A stretch of DNA of 64,000 bases, from the NCBI RefSeq assembly GCF_025273675.1, contig NZ_CP045809.1, positions 2,418,001 to 2,482,000 of the forward strand, given 5' to 3'. The notes under the pieces were generated by a model. The model did not search any database, had not been told where the DNA came from, and saw nothing but the letters and a program-made list of their open reading frames with translations. The position numbers and the translations under genes are program-made. This DNA is from Gordonia pseudamarae (GTDB taxonomy: Bacteria; Actinomycetota; Actinomycetes; Mycobacteriales; Mycobacteriaceae). The first letter of the stretch is position 1. Every line of letters begins with the position of its first letter. Below are positions 36,320 to 46,870 of this stretch, piece after piece.

Positions 36320-37536
36320 CGCTGCTCCTGACTCTTGTTTGCCGCCCATTGCACGATCGGCAGGGCCGGGCGCCATGTGGTCAGCGACCCCAACGGCCCG
36401 GCCGTTTCGACACTGAACCGGCGCAAGGTGCCGCCGTACCGGCCGGCGGCCGAGGCAAGCAGGTTCTGTGACTCGATGGCCACACCGTTGGCGACCAGCC
36501 GGCCGCCGGGCGCCAACGCCGCCCAGCACTGCTCCAGCACCTGTTCGGACAGGCCGCCGCCGATGAACACCGCGTCGGGGGTGCCGTGCGCGGCCAGCGC
36601 CTCCGGTGCCCTGCCGGCGATCCGCAGACGTCCGGCGACCCCGTGCCGCACGGCATTGCGTCCGAGACGTTCGGCCCGTCCCCCATCGGCCTCGAAGGCG
36701 ACGGCCCGGCCGTCGGTGTCCGCGCGCAACCATTCGATGGCGATGCTGCCCGACCCGCCGCCCACATCCCACAGCAGTTGGGTACCGCCGGGCCGCAACG
36801 CGCACACGGTGAGCGCTCGGACCGGTTCCTTGGTGAGCTGGCCGTCGTTCTCGTACATGTCGTCGGGCAGGCCCGGCGCCGCGCAGATGCGGGGACCGTG
36901 GCAGTCGACCGCGACGATGTTGAGCGGATCCACGTCGCCGGGGCCGGCGGTCTCGGGCATGGCATCGTAAATCCGCTCGGCCGGACCCCCGAGACGTTCC
37001 AGGACCCGCACCCGCGAGCCACTGAAACCGTTGTCCCGCAGAATGTTCAGCACCTGGTACGGGGTGTTCGCATCGCGGCTGAGTACCAGGACGCGGCGGC
37101 CGTCGGACAGGTGCCCGGCGACGGTCTCCGGCGGTCCGGTGACGGCGCTGACGATGCGGGTGCCGGCCAGGTCCCAACCCAGGCGTGCGCACGCCAGCGA
37201 CGCGCTCGACACCTGCGGCAGCATGGTGACACGTTCGGCGCCGACCTCGCGCACGATCGACGCGCCCACGCCGTGGAACATGGGGTCGCCGCTGGCCAAC
37301 ACGTGCACCAGCGGCGCGGGTGGGGCGCGCAGAACCTCGGCCAGGTGCTGCGACATCGGTGACCGCCACGGATACAGCCGGGTTCGCCCATGGTCGACGG
37401 AGTCGCTGATCAGGTCCAGCTGCCTGGGTGACCCATACACGACCGCGGCCGTCGACAGAGTGTCCCGGGCGGCGCCGGTCAGTCCGGTCCAGCCGTCCTC
37501 CCCGATACCGACGACGACGAATCGCGGTGCCGTCAC
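36316..37536 (-). CDS. cobL: Precorrin-6Y C5,15-methyltransferase (decarboxylating)
   Basis: 406 residues from GTG 37536. The N-terminal CbiE-like methylase ([34 protein letters not shown]) is fused to a C-terminal CbiT-like SAM domain ([19 protein letters not shown]). It methylates C5 and C15 and decarboxylates the acetate side chain of ring C. Start overlaps the reductase stop (GTGA). Together with cobM and cobK it makes a compact late-corrin module. Confidence 0.95.
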   Translation of the reverse strand: MTAPRFVVVGIGEDGWTGLTGAARDTLSTAAVVYGSPRQLDLISDSVDHGRTRLYPWRSPMSQHLAEVLRAPPAPLVHVLASGDPMFHGVGASIVREVGAERVTMLPQVSSASLACARLGWDLAGTRIVSAVTGPPETVAGHLSDGRRVLVLSRDANTPYQVLNILRDNGFSGSRVRVLERLGGPAERIYDAMPETAGPGDVDPLNIVAVDCHGPRICAAPGLPDDMYENDGQLTKEPVRALTVCALRPGGTQLLWDVGGGSGSIAIEWLRADTDGRAVAFEADGGRAERLGRNAVRHGVAGRLRIAGRAPEALAAHGTPDAVFIGGGLSEQVLEQCWAALAPGGRLVANGVAIESQNLLASAAGRYGGTLRRFSVETAGPLGSLTTWRPALPIVQWAANKSQEQR

Positions 37537-38294
37537 CGGGGCAGCCTCCGCCAGATGACACGCGGCAGCAGGCGCATACCGATGAACATCGGCCGCATCG
37601 CCCACGGAGTCCACACCTCACCCCGCCCGCGCCGGTACGCCCGTACCACCGAGTCGGCGACGGCGTCGGCGGTGACCGACAGCGGCGCCGGCTTTGTACC
37701 CGCCGCCATCAGATCCCGGGTCATCGCACCGATCACAAAACCGGAACGAACCAACAGGAGACGAACCCCGCTGCCGTGCAAGGCATCCGAAAGGCCACTG
37801 GCGAAGCCGTCCAGGCCGGCCTTGGTGGAGCCGTACACATAGTTGGCGCGCCGCACCCTGATCCCGGCGACCGACGAGAACACGACGATAGTGCCCGAAC
37901 CCTGCGCCCGCAGCACGTTCGCGAGCGGGGTGAGCACACTGATCTGTGCCACATAGTCGGTGTGCGCGATCTGCAGTGCGTGCTCGACGTCGGTTTCGGC
38001 GCGCTGCTGGTCGCCGAGGATTCCGAACGCCACGACCGCGACCTCAACCGGGCCGTGGTCGGCGACCAGCCGCCCGACCAGCTCGGTGTGCGAGGCGGTG
38101 TCGTCAGCGTCGAAGGCCACCTGGACCACCCGCGTGGCGCCGGCGGCTTCCAGACGTGCCCGTTCGTCGGTGAGCTCGTCGTGACGTCGTGCGGCGAGTA
38201 CCACGGTTCGGCCGGCTGCGAGGCGTTCGGCCACGGCCACCCCGATCTCGCTGCGCCCGCCGAACACGATGACCGAGCCCGGACTATCTGCCAT
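37533..38294 (-). CDS. Short-chain reductase, DprE2-like
   Basis: 253 residues from ATG 38294. [19 protein letters not shown] is the NAD-binding start (GGxSEIG as in DprE2), [19 protein letters not shown] carries the Ser, and [11 protein letters not shown] the YxxxK pair. The C-terminal tail ([19 protein letters not shown]) also follows DprE2 style. M. tuberculosis has Rv2073c in the same place. A reduction in arabinogalactan-related metabolism is possible by similarity, but the substrate is untested. It overlaps cobL, so the enzyme and the cob genes share a transcript. Confidence 0.85.
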   Translation of the reverse strand: MADSPGSVIVFGGRSEIGVAVAERLAAGRTVVLAARRHDELTDERARLEAAGATRVVQVAFDADDTASHTELVGRLVADHGPVEVAVVAFGILGDQQRAETDVEHALQIAHTDYVAQISVLTPLANVLRAQGSGTIVVFSSVAGIRVRRANYVYGSTKAGLDGFASGLSDALHGSGVRLLLVRSGFVIGAMTRDLMAAGTKPAPLSVTADAVADSVVRAYRRGRGEVWTPWAMRPMFIGMRLLPRVIWRRLPR

Positions 38295-38363
38295 GGCGAC
38301 CAGTATTCCATCCGACGATCCTCGTACCCGATCGCCCACGACGAGGACACTAGGCTGAGGCGC

Positions 38364-38765
38364 ATGACCCGAACCCCCGACGCACTCAACGACGCAGCCC
38401 ACGAGTTTCTCACCGAGCGGCACTTGGCGACGCTGGCCACCACGCGCGCCGACGGTACTCCGCATGTCGTCGCCGTCGGATTCACTTACGACCGGGACAC
38501 CCGGATCGCGCGCGTGATCACCGTCGACGGCAGTCAGAAGGTCCGCAACGTCGAACGCGGCGGGTACGCGGCACTGACTCATGTGGACGGTCCGCGTTGG
38601 CTGACACTGGAGGGTGCGGCGTCGGTGAGCCGCGAACCCGCCCGGGTCACCGACGCCGAGGACCGCTACGCCAAGCGCTACCGGAAGCCCAAGGCGAATC
38701 CGCGGCGGGTGGTGATCGAGGTGGCGGTGTCACGGGTGTTGGGGTCGACGACGCTCCTGGCCTGA
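38364..38765 (+). CDS. F420/FMN-binding PPOX-class oxidoreductase
   Basis: 133 residues from ATG 38364. [20 protein letters not shown] is the split-barrel PPOX start, and [20 protein letters not shown] the second flavin/F420-contacting part. M. tuberculosis has the related Rv2074 here, an F420-dependent biliverdin-type reductase. It is divergent from the DprE2-like reductase, with only 69 bases between. Confidence 0.88.
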   Translation: MTRTPDALNDAAHEFLTERHLATLATTRADGTPHVVAVGFTYDRDTRIARVITVDGSQKVRNVERGGYAALTHVDGPRWLTLEGAASVSREPARVTDAEDRYAKRYRKPKANPRRVVIEVAVSRVLGSTTLLA

Positions 38766-38902
38766 GGTGTTCGCGCACCTCTCGTCGTCTTCGGGTCAGC
38801 TCAACCGGGTCCGGGAATCGGCACGGCAGGTGGGCTCGCGATGCCACCACCCTCCTGCCACACTTGTCGAATGCGCGCAACGCCGATCCCTGCAGGAGTG
38901 AC

Positions 38903-39475
38903 ATGACCGTCCACTTCACCGCCGACCTGCACCTGGCGCATCCGAAACTCGCCGCTCTGCGCGGTTTCGACACCGTGGCCGCACACGATGCGGCGATCAT
39001 GGTCGCGCTCCACCGACTTGACCCTGATACGGACACGCTGTGGGTGCTCGGGGACATCTGCTCCGGCGGCGTCGCAAGCATGAACAGTGCCCTCGAACAA
39101 TTGGCGCCATTGCGTGTCCCGCTGCATCTGGTGACCGGCAACCACGACCCGGTGAACCCGATGTATCGCAATGCCCAGCGCCACTTCGCCGCCTATACAC
39201 GCGTGTTCGCGTCGGTCCAGCAGATGGCTCGGACAAAGGTGGGCGAGCACGGCGTTGTGCTGAGCCACTTTCCGTACCGCAGTACTCCGGATCGATACGG
39301 CCGCGACCAGTTCGACCAGTATCAGCTGCCCGACCTCGGCATGTGGCTGATCCACGGCCACACCCATGCGGCCCAGCGGCGTTCGGGCAAGCGGTCGATC
39401 TGTGTCAGTCTGGAGGCATGGTCGCTGCGACCGGCGTCCGAGCCCGACCTGATCGCGGAGATGACGAAGCGCTGA
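38903..39475 (+). CDS. Calcineurin-like metallophosphoesterase
   Basis: 190 residues from ATG 38903 with AGGAG upstream. The five metal motifs are all present: TADLHLAH, LGDICSGG, TGNHDPV, LSHFPY and HGHTHA. This is a minimal MPE domain similar to the YfcE/phage-type phosphoesterases. It acts on a phosphodiester or protein phosphate, unspecified. It converges on the ferritin-like gene. Confidence 0.9.
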   Translation: MTVHFTADLHLAHPKLAALRGFDTVAAHDAAIMVALHRLDPDTDTLWVLGDICSGGVASMNSALEQLAPLRVPLHLVTGNHDPVNPMYRNAQRHFAAYTRVFASVQQMARTKVGEHGVVLSHFPYRSTPDRYGRDQFDQYQLPDLGMWLIHGHTHAAQRRSGKRSICVSLEAWSLRPASEPDLIAEMTKR

Positions 39476-39539
39476 AAAGGCGGTGACCACAGGCAAGCGA
39501 GCCGGTCGGTACGAGAGCCGGGGCCGGCGCACCGGAACA

Positions 39540-40307
39540 TCAACCGCTACGACGTCGGCCACGGCGGACCGCCGCGGCATCCGGCAACCGCGACTGCCAG
39601 CGTCGAGTGTGGCGCGCGGTGGTGAACACATCATCGACGACGCCGGCGAACAGTCGAGCAGTGTCGCCGACGAACCGTCGACGCGACACGCCTACCTCCC
39701 GCAATGCCGGACCGTGATCGAGTGCGACAACCAGGGTCACCACCAATGCCATTGCCCGCCAAACATACTCGACGATCCATCGAACCCCGGCCGCGGAATC
39801 CCCGAATCCGGCGCGGAGCCGGTCGACCTGAAACGGCACGTGCCGATGCTCGTCGTCGAGAATGCGTTGTGCAACATCGGTCAGCAGTGCGTCGTCGCCG
39901 TCGGCGAGCGCGCGGTAGTAGCGGAGCGCGATGACCTCGGCGATCGCCAGCACCATCACTTCCAGGCGCAGACCGAGCGCGCGTCGCAGCCGCACGAACA
40001 CCGTGTCCGACCAGTGGCGCTTCACGGTGCCGTACCCGCCTGCCCGCAGCAGTTCGGCCAGCATGCGGGCGTGATTCTGTTCCTCGGCGACGAACAACAG
40101 CACGGCATCGGCGTAGTCGGCGTCACCGCTCGCCGCGGCCTTCGCGATCAAATGCCGCCCGTCGCCGCTCTCCCCGACCTGGAACCGTTGCAGGCTACGC
40201 GCGACACCCGGGGTAAGCCGGCTGCCGCCCGCCCAGTCAGGTTCGGCCTGCTGCACGCGACTACTCGCCGCGTCCCGAAAGTCGGCAAGCCACTGCGAGG
40301 AATCCAT
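39540..40307 (-). CDS. Ferritin-like helical-bundle protein
   Basis: 255 residues from ATG 40307 (GTG 40310 also possible). An all-helical protein with ferritin-like di-iron signatures: LFVAEEQNHARMLAEL and RILDDEHRHVPFQVDRL give the ExxH-type ligands, and EVIALRYYRAL another Glu. It may be a di-iron oxidase or hydroxylase. The basic tail (RRGRRRSG) is unusual. No partner is adjacent. Confidence 0.72.
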   Translation of the reverse strand: MDSSQWLADFRDAASSRVQQAEPDWAGGSRLTPGVARSLQRFQVGESGDGRHLIAKAAASGDADYADAVLLFVAEEQNHARMLAELLRAGGYGTVKRHWSDTVFVRLRRALGLRLEVMVLAIAEVIALRYYRALADGDDALLTDVAQRILDDEHRHVPFQVDRLRAGFGDSAAGVRWIVEYVWRAMALVVTLVVALDHGPALREVGVSRRRFVGDTARLFAGVVDDVFTTARHTRRWQSRLPDAAAVRRGRRRSG

Positions 40308-40318
40308 CACGCCAGCCT

Positions 40319-40549
40319 AAGGACTGCGGCGACTGGTCGCTGGCGTCCGGCCTGCTCTCCAGCTATGGGCTGAAGGTGGAGCCGGTGAGCCGAGCCGACG
40401 GCGACATCGCCGCCGACCTGTGGTGCCGAGGCGACGGTCTGTCGCTCGGCGACCGGCTCTGCCTCGCGCTCGGGCACCGACGTGCTCTGCCCGTACTCAC
40501 CGCTGACCGAGCGTGGGGCGGCCGCGACGGCGTCGAGAAACTTCGGTAG
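40319..40549 (+). pseudogene. Truncated VapC (PIN-domain) remnant
   Basis: A plus-strand frame ending TAG 40547-40549 reads SSYGLKVEPVSRADGDIAAD, then GLSLGDRLCLALGHRRALPV and LTADRAWGG, the C-terminal two thirds of a PIN domain with the GDR and TAD motifs. No start codon with a ribosome site is upstream, and the N-terminal Asp motif is missing. Its 5' end merges with the ferritin-like gene start. It is a dead toxin fragment. Confidence 0.75.
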
Positions 40550-40620
40550 CCCTGGCGTCCCGAGGCGTTGGGCGAGGTCAGATGGCGACCGCATGCGCCG
40601 ATTCGGCACATGACGTGTGA

Positions 40621-41727
40621 TTACAGCGTCACCAGGCCGTGCGGCCGTGTGTTCACCGGTTCGCACCCGTCGTCGGTGATGACGACGATGTCTTCGATCC
40701 GAGCGCCCCACCGGCCAGGAAAATACACGCCGGGTTCTACGCTGAACGCCATTCCCGGCCGCAATGTGATGGTGTTGCCGCCGACGATGTACGGCTCTTC
40801 GTGCACCGACAATCCGATGCCGTGGCCGGTGCGGTGAATGAACCGGTCACCGAGACCGTGCTCGACGAGGATGTCGCGTGCGGCGGCGTCGACGCTTTCG
40901 GCGCTCACCCCCGGCCGTGCCGCCTCGACCGCGGCGCGCTGGGCCCGCTCGAGCACCGCATAGGCGTCGGAGATGTCGGCGGGTGGTTCGGTGAAGCAGT
41001 AGGTGCGGGTGGAGTCGGAGTTGTAGCCCGGTTCCACCGGTCCACCGATGTCGATGACGACGATGTCGCCGCGCTCGATGATCCGGTCGGAGAACTCGTG
41101 GTGCGGGTCGGCGCCGTTCGGTCCCGACCCGACGATGATGAACTCGGCGCCGGTATGTCCTTCGGCGACGATCGCCTCCCGGATGTCGTCGGCCACCTCC
41201 TGCTCGGTGCGGCCCGGTGTGAGCCACTCACCCATCCGGGCGTGTACCCGGTCGATCGCCGCGCCCGCCGCACGCAGCGCCTTGATCTCGGCCGGGTCCT
41301 TGATCATCCGCAACTCCCGCAGCACCGTCGTCGCCAGCTCCGGGGTGCGTCCGGTGCGCTCGGCGAGCGGGATCACGTGCAGGGCGGGCATCGTGTCCGA
41401 CACCGCGATCCGCGAACCAGGCAGCGCCTCGAGAGCGAGCGTATACGGGTCTTGACCGTCCACCCAGTCCGCGATCTCGATGCCCAGCTCACTCACGGCC
41501 GATTCGGCCAGGGATGCCAATTCCAGCCGGGCCACCACCAGACGCGGCGTGCCCGACTGCGGAATGATCAGGGCGGTGAGCCGCTCGAAGGTGTCCGCGC
41601 GAGAACCGATCAGATACCGCAGATCCGGGCCGGTGGACACCACGATCCCGTCCATGCCCGCCTCGCCGGTCCGGGCGGCCGCGCGGGCCAGTCGTTCGCG
41701 GTATACGTCGGCGGAAAAGCGCTGCAT
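40621..41727 (-). CDS. pepE: Xaa-Pro dipeptidase/aminopeptidase (M24)
   Basis: 368 residues. The creatinase-like N-domain includes GPDLRYLIGS. The C-domain carries the M24 metal ligands: VIDIGGPVEPGYNSDSTRTY (Asp pair), HRTGHGIGLSVHEEPYI (His), MAFSVEPGVYFPGRWG (Glu) and ARIEDIVVI (Glu). It cleaves N-terminal X-Pro bonds in cytosolic peptides. It sits where Rv2089c does in M. tuberculosis, divergent from the exonuclease. Confidence 0.94.
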   Translation of the reverse strand: MQRFSADVYRERLARAAARTGEAGMDGIVVSTGPDLRYLIGSRADTFERLTALIIPQSGTPRLVVARLELASLAESAVSELGIEIADWVDGQDPYTLALEALPGSRIAVSDTMPALHVIPLAERTGRTPELATTVLRELRMIKDPAEIKALRAAGAAIDRVHARMGEWLTPGRTEQEVADDIREAIVAEGHTGAEFIIVGSGPNGADPHHEFSDRIIERGDIVVIDIGGPVEPGYNSDSTRTYCFTEPPADISDAYAVLERAQRAAVEAARPGVSAESVDAAARDILVEHGLGDRFIHRTGHGIGLSVHEEPYIVGGNTITLRPGMAFSVEPGVYFPGRWGARIEDIVVITDDGCEPVNTRPHGLVTL

Positions 41728-41871
41728 GTGTCACAAGGTTAGCGGTAGCACTTCGGGCGTGCCCCTCGGCCGGCGCGGTAGAGGGCGTGGCTCATATTCC
41801 GACGGTATGACGCGAGGTCATGTCCTCGATCGTGGGCTCACGATCGGTGCTGGACGTGACAGACTGACCGG

Positions 41872-42831
41872 GTGGCTGGATCAGTGATGCTTCTCGACGG
41901 CGCAAGCCTGTGGTTCCGTTCGTTCTACGCTCTGCCGGAGAAGATGACGGCGCCTGATGGGCGGCCGGTGAACGCGGTGCGGGGTTTCATCGACACCATC
42001 GCATCGCTGGTCACGCGGGAGCAGCCGACGCGGCTGGTGGTGTGCCTGGACCTGGATTGGCGGCCGGCGTTCCGGACCGATCTGATTCCGTCGTACAAGG
42101 CGCACCGCGTTGCCGAGTCGGCCGATGATGCCGCGGGCACCGACATCGAGGAGGTGCCCGATACGTTGACCCCGCAGGTCACGATGATCCTCGACGTGCT
42201 CGCCGCCGCCGGGATCGCGACCTCCGGCGCCGACGGCTGCGAGGCCGACGACGTGATCGGCACCCTGGCCTTCGCCGAGGCCGTCGACCCGGTAATCGTG
42301 GTCAGCGGTGACCGAGACCTGCTGCAGGTGGTGGCGGAGGATCCGGTGCCGGTGCGGGTGCTGTACGTCGGACGCGGGCTGGCCAAGGCGGAGATGATGG
42401 GACCGGCCGAGGTAGCCGAGAAGTACGGGGTGCCCGAGGCGCGCGCCGGGGTCGCGTACGCCGAGATGTCGATGCTGCGCGGCGACCCGTCGGACGGGTT
42501 GCCGGGTGTACCGGGCATCGGAGAGAAGACCGCGGCCACATTGATCACCTCCTTCGGCACTCTCGACGCCCTTGAACAGGCCGCCCTGCAGGGAGATTCG
42601 TCGGTACCCACGCGTAGCCGCAACGCCCTGGCCGCGGCGACCGACTATCTGTCGGCGGCGCGGACGGTGGTGGCGGTTCGCACCGATGCCGCCACCACCG
42701 GTTCACTCGACACCGATGTCCTGCCGACAGAACCGGCTGATCCCGGACGACTCGCCGAACTCGGCGCCGAACTGGGTATCGGTGCATCACTCGGCAGGTT
42801 GTCCAAGGCGCTGGGCTGGCCCGGAAACTGA
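41872..42831 (+). CDS. 5'-3' exonuclease (PIN/H3TH) family
   Basis: 319 residues from GTG 41872. [15 protein letters not shown] is the catalytic N-terminus, [15 protein letters not shown] carries the conserved acidic pair, [12 protein letters not shown] the third and [19 protein letters not shown] the helix-3-turn-helix DNA contact. It looks like the 5'-nuclease domain of DNA polymerase I made as a separate protein, as in Rv2090. It would trim 5' flaps and Okazaki primers. Confidence 0.92.
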   Translation: MAGSVMLLDGASLWFRSFYALPEKMTAPDGRPVNAVRGFIDTIASLVTREQPTRLVVCLDLDWRPAFRTDLIPSYKAHRVAESADDAAGTDIEEVPDTLTPQVTMILDVLAAAGIATSGADGCEADDVIGTLAFAEAVDPVIVVSGDRDLLQVVAEDPVPVRVLYVGRGLAKAEMMGPAEVAEKYGVPEARAGVAYAEMSMLRGDPSDGLPGVPGIGEKTAATLITSFGTLDALEQAALQGDSSVPTRSRNALAAATDYLSAARTVVAVRTDAATTGSLDTDVLPTEPADPGRLAELGAELGIGASLGRLSKALGWPGN

Positions 42832-42933
42832 CCGACACCGCGGCCGTATGCCCACTGCGATTGCGCCCACGACATCAGGGCGGCAATACATCAGGGCGCC
42901 TGAGTATATCGGGGCGCCCGGCCGCGGCGGTGC
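42832..42933. other. Convergent gap with short GGGCGCC repeats
   Basis: Three imperfect copies of (A/T)AT(C/A)NGGGCG(C/G)C lie between the exonuclease and DUF4333 stops. They may serve as a weak termination zone. No gene is seen. Confidence 0.35.
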
Positions 42934-43761
42934 TCAGCTCGTCGGGCGCGACACCTCGTATTTGCCGTCGTCGTCGACGATGGTGATGGTGACCTTCTGC
43001 TGCTGGCCGCCGACCGTCAGGTCACAGGTGAACGACTTACCCGAGGACACCGACTGCCCTGACGGGCAGGACACCTTGTCCACGTTGTCGATGTTGTAGT
43101 CGGTGCTCAGCACCTTTTTCACGCCATCCTCGACCGCACTCTGCGACAGCGTTTTCGGGAACCAGCCGGGCAGCCAGAACCCGGTCACCAACACGATCAC
43201 GGCGATCGCCAGGATCACTCCGCCGACCGCGCCGAGCACCTTGGGCAGCTTCTTGTCCGACGACGAACCCGTGGGCTGCGCACCGCCGAACGGGTCGGAC
43301 CCGTACTGGGGTGATCCGAACTGACCCGGCTGCTGCCCGGGTTGCTGACCGTACGCCGGGGTGGGCTGGGCGTACTGCTGCTGGGCGTACTGCTGGCCGG
43401 GCTGGGCGTACTGCTGGCCGGGCTGGGCGTACTGCTGGCCCGGCTGGGGGTATTGCTGGCCGGACTGGGGGTATTGCTGGCCGGGCTGGCCGAACTGCTG
43501 GCCCGGCTGGGGGTATTGCTGGCCGGGCGGCCCGTACTGGCCTGGGGTCGGTGCGGCGAAAGGATTGGCCGCACCGACCCCAGGCGGACCGTAGGCGGGC
43601 GAACCGTACTGCGCGAACCCCGGACCGCTGCCGTACGGCGGCACCTGACCGGGCGCGGCCGACGGATCGCCGAACGGAGCGGTGCCGCCGATTCTGGTGG
43701 CGTCGCCGTCGGCGCCGGGCGTCCCCGCCAGCGGGCTGTTCGGGTTGTTCGGGTCGGTCAT
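42934..43761 (-). CDS. DUF4333 membrane protein with Gln/Pro-rich repeats
   Basis: 275 residues from ATG 43761. The first ~165 residues are Pro/Gly/Gln rich, with tandem heptads of the QPGQQYA form (about 43370-43540). One transmembrane helix follows (VGGVILAIAVIVLVTGFWLP). The extracytoplasmic end is a DUF4333 domain with two Cys (VSCPSGQSVSSGKSFTCDLT). The equivalent M. tuberculosis gene is Rv2091c. The role is unknown; the proline-rich part may self-associate or interact with the cell wall. Confidence 0.88.
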   Translation of the reverse strand: MTDPNNPNSPLAGTPGADGDATRIGGTAPFGDPSAAPGQVPPYGSGPGFAQYGSPAYGPPGVGAANPFAAPTPGQYGPPGQQYPQPGQQFGQPGQQYPQSGQQYPQPGQQYAQPGQQYAQPGQQYAQQQYAQPTPAYGQQPGQQPGQFGSPQYGSDPFGGAQPTGSSSDKKLPKVLGAVGGVILAIAVIVLVTGFWLPGWFPKTLSQSAVEDGVKKVLSTDYNIDNVDKVSCPSGQSVSSGKSFTCDLTVGGQQQKVTITIVDDDGKYEVSRPTS

Positions 43762-43978
43762 CGGTTTTCCCCGCCTTCTCCCCGCTCTTCGCGACCGGGC
43801 GCATCGTCTGGCATCTGTGGCGCGCATCGGCGCACCGGGTCGTGGTGCGGCCGACTTCCATCCGGCGCACATCGTTGTTCTGCACGTTACCGCAGCGGCA
43901 ACCAGGACAGCGCCGACGACACCGGCATGTACACCGGCCGACCGGTTGACGGGCGGCCCGGACCGGTCGGGTCGGCGA

Positions 43979-46870
43979 TCAGCCCAGCTCGGCCGCGACG
44001 ACACCCCGCCGGATCGACCCGACGGCCCGCGCCGCGGTGGTTGCCAGCGGCGCATCCGGGCCCACACTGATCCTGATCTGCTCCAGCAGATCAATCACCT
44101 GCCGGTTCCACCGCACGAAATCACCGGGCGAGAGCAACTGACCTGCCAATCCCGCCGCGGCCAGCGACTCAGTCAGTGACCGCCCCGACGACCACAGCGA
44201 CACCGCCACCGAGAAGCCGGTATCGGGCTCACGGGTGGTCGGCACCCGGTGCCGACGTTCCATCTCGTTGAGCTGTTGCCACACCTGCACCGTTTCGGTG
44301 AGCGCGGTGCGCAGCCGCGGATTGCCCGGCACCGAATCGACGCCGGAGGCCGAGTCCCGGCGTGACTCGTACACCATCGCCGACACGACCGCGGCCAGGT
44401 CGCTGTGCGACAACCCTTCCCACACACCGGCGCGCAGGCACTCGGTGACCAGCAGGTCGCTTTCGCTGTAGATCCGCCCCAGCAGCCGCCCCGCGTGTTC
44501 CACCTCGACGGTGTCACCGGTACGGGTGAGATAACCCAGCTCCCCCAGCACGTCGACGATCCGGCCGAAGGTGACACCCAACGTGGACGTGCGGGAGGCG
44601 ATCTCACGTTCGGCGGTGACGATCTCGCGCAGCAGCCGGTTGCGTTGCTCGGCGAGGCGGAACAGCTGGTCTCCCGGGTCGAGGCGATGAGCCGGGTGTG
44701 CGCGCAGCTCCGTGCGCAGTCGGATGAGTTCCGCGTCATCGGCGGCCGGCGCGCGCTTGTTGCCCCGCCCGCGTGGCATCTCGATACCGGTGGCCCGCAG
44801 CGCCGACGCCAGATCCCGGCGGCCGCGCCCGGTGCTGCGGTCGGGATGACGGGGCAACCGCATAGTGCCCAGAACCTGTGGCGGATTGACGAAGTCGCGT
44901 TGATCGACCCGGCCGCACCACGCGTCCTCGACCAGAACCAGCGGTTTGGGGTCGACGCCGTGCGCCGCCGGTTCGAGCACCACCGCAAGTCCTCGATGCC
45001 GCCGCCCGTGCAGGCCGATCACGTGCCCCTTCTTCAGCGCACCGAGGTCCTCCACGATGGACCGGGTGTTCTCCACCCGCCGGTGGAACTTCAGGTCCCG
45101 TTCGCGGCGCCGGATGTCCTCACGCAGATCGATGTAGGCGAGGAAACCGTTCGCCGACCGGTCATCGGTGTCCTCGGTGTCGGGGGCGTCCACACCGCGC
45201 GCCGCCGCCAGCTCCGCCAGCTGTGCGTCGGTTTTGCGCAGCCTGATCCGCGCCTGATCGACCTTGCGTGCCTGTCCCACCACCGAACGGTCGGCCTGGA
45301 ACTGGGCGAACGAGCGGTGCAGCAACTCGCGCGCACCGTCCAAACCCATCCTGCCGAGCAGATTGATCGCCATGTTGTATTCGGGTGCGAACGAGCTGCG
45401 CAACGGGAACGTGCGGGCCCCGGCAAGACCTGCCAGCTGCTCGGGCACCACCTCCGGGGTCCACAGCACGATCGCGTGGCCCTCGACGTCGATACCGCGG
45501 CGCCCGGCCCGGCCGGTGAGCTGCGTGAACTCACCCGGCGTCAGGTCCACATGCGCTTCGCCGTTGTACTTGACCAACCGTTCCAGCACCACCGATCGGG
45601 CCGGCATGTTGATGCCGAGGGCTAACGTCTCGGTGGCGAACACGACCTTCACCAGTCCGGCCGCGAACAACTCCTCGACCGCATGCCGGAACGTGGGCAG
45701 CAGACCCGCATGATGGGCTGCGAAACCACGCCGCAGACCGGCCCGCCACTGCTCCACACCCAGAACCTCCGCGTCCGCGGGTGCGATGTCGCTCAGATGC
45801 CTGTCGACGATCTCGTCGACCCTGGCCGCCTCGTGGGGTTCGAGCAACGACAGCCGGGACCGTTGGCATTGCGCCAGCGCGCCGTCACAACCCTTGCGCG
45901 AGAAGATGAACATGATTGCCGGCAGCAATCCGTCGCGGTCCAGGCTCGCCACCACATCGGGCCGCGACGTGCGGGATCCGCCCCCGCCGCGATGGCCCCG
46001 GCCGCGACCCCTGCTCCGTGAGTCGGAAACCCTGTCGGGCACGAATCTGTCGGGGGCGGTCAGCATCCTGTGTTTGATATAGCGCTTGAGGTCGGTGTTG
46101 ACCTCCCGCGCACCCTTCCTGGCCGCCCCCTGGGTTGAGCGGTCGTACAGGTCGAACATCCGGTTGCCCACCAGCACGTGCTGGGACAGCGGCACCGGAC
46201 GATGATCGTCGACGATCACGGTCGTATCCCCGCGCACCGTCTTGATCCAGTCGCCGAACTCCTCGGCGTTCGACACGGTCGCCGACAGACTCACCACCCG
46301 CACAGCGGGATCCAGGTGCAAGATCACTTCTTCCCACACCGCGCCGCGAAAGCGGTCGGCGAGGAAGTGCACCTCGTCCATCACCACATACGACAGACCG
46401 TCGAGGGCGGGTGATCCGGCGTAGATCATGTTGCGCACCACCTCGGTGGTCATCACCACCACCGGCGCACCCGCGTTGATCGCCACATCTCCGGTGAGCA
46501 GTCCCACCGAGTCGGCTCCGTGCACTGCCACCAGATCGGTGTATTTCTGATTGCTCAGCGCCTTGATGGGTGTGGTGTAGAAGCACTTGGTGCCGGCGGC
46601 CAGCGCCAGATGCACCGCGAACTCCCCCACGATCGTCTTACCCGCACCGGTCGGGGCGCACACCAGCACACCGTGCCCCGACTCCAGCGCGACGCACGCC
46701 CGTGACTGAAAAGGATCGAGGTCGAAAGCCAACCGTTCGGTGAACGCCGTGAGCTGCGGCCCACGGCTGTCCGCGGGACCTGGCCCGTCCCCGGGACCGA
46801 TCACGTCTGGGGAATGGCTCCCGTCCCCGGAATAGCTATCGGCTCGTTCTTCGATGTCCGGCACCCTCAC
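43979..46870 (-). CDS. helY: HelY-like DEAD/DEAH-box RNA helicase
   Basis: 963 residues from GTG 46870. Walker [16 protein letters not shown], motif [30 protein letters not shown] (motif III), [12 protein letters not shown] (motif IV) and [14 protein letters not shown] (motif VI) define a Ski2/Mtr4-type superfamily 2 helicase. The C-terminal DSHCT half is present ([16 protein letters not shown]). It unwinds structured RNA. Its start overlaps tatC (GTGA). Confidence 0.95.
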   Translation of the reverse strand: MRVPDIEERADSYSGDGSHSPDVIGPGDGPGPADSRGPQLTAFTERLAFDLDPFQSRACVALESGHGVLVCAPTGAGKTIVGEFAVHLALAAGTKCFYTTPIKALSNQKYTDLVAVHGADSVGLLTGDVAINAGAPVVVMTTEVVRNMIYAGSPALDGLSYVVMDEVHFLADRFRGAVWEEVILHLDPAVRVVSLSATVSNAEEFGDWIKTVRGDTTVIVDDHRPVPLSQHVLVGNRMFDLYDRSTQGAARKGAREVNTDLKRYIKHRMLTAPDRFVPDRVSDSRSRGRGRGHRGGGGSRTSRPDVVASLDRDGLLPAIMFIFSRKGCDGALAQCQRSRLSLLEPHEAARVDEIVDRHLSDIAPADAEVLGVEQWRAGLRRGFAAHHAGLLPTFRHAVEELFAAGLVKVVFATETLALGINMPARSVVLERLVKYNGEAHVDLTPGEFTQLTGRAGRRGIDVEGHAIVLWTPEVVPEQLAGLAGARTFPLRSSFAPEYNMAINLLGRMGLDGARELLHRSFAQFQADRSVVGQARKVDQARIRLRKTDAQLAELAAARGVDAPDTEDTDDRSANGFLAYIDLREDIRRRERDLKFHRRVENTRSIVEDLGALKKGHVIGLHGRRHRGLAVVLEPAAHGVDPKPLVLVEDAWCGRVDQRDFVNPPQVLGTMRLPRHPDRSTGRGRRDLASALRATGIEMPRGRGNKRAPAADDAELIRLRTELRAHPAHRLDPGDQLFRLAEQRNRLLREIVTAEREIASRTSTLGVTFGRIVDVLGELGYLTRTGDTVEVEHAGRLLGRIYSESDLLVTECLRAGVWEGLSHSDLAAVVSAMVYESRRDSASGVDSVPGNPRLRTALTETVQVWQQLNEMERRHRVPTTREPDTGFSVAVSLWSSGRSLTESLAAAGLAGQLLSPGDFVRWNRQVIDLLEQIRISVGPDAPLATTAARAVGSIRRGVVAAELG

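Noticed and set aside
40550..40620. Short minus-strand frame near the VapC remnant as an antitoxin
   Set aside because: No start with a ribosome site and no recognisable antitoxin motif.
43370..43540. CRISPR-like spacing of repeats
   Set aside because: Repeats are contiguous, in frame, and encode QPGQQY heptads; there are no spacers.
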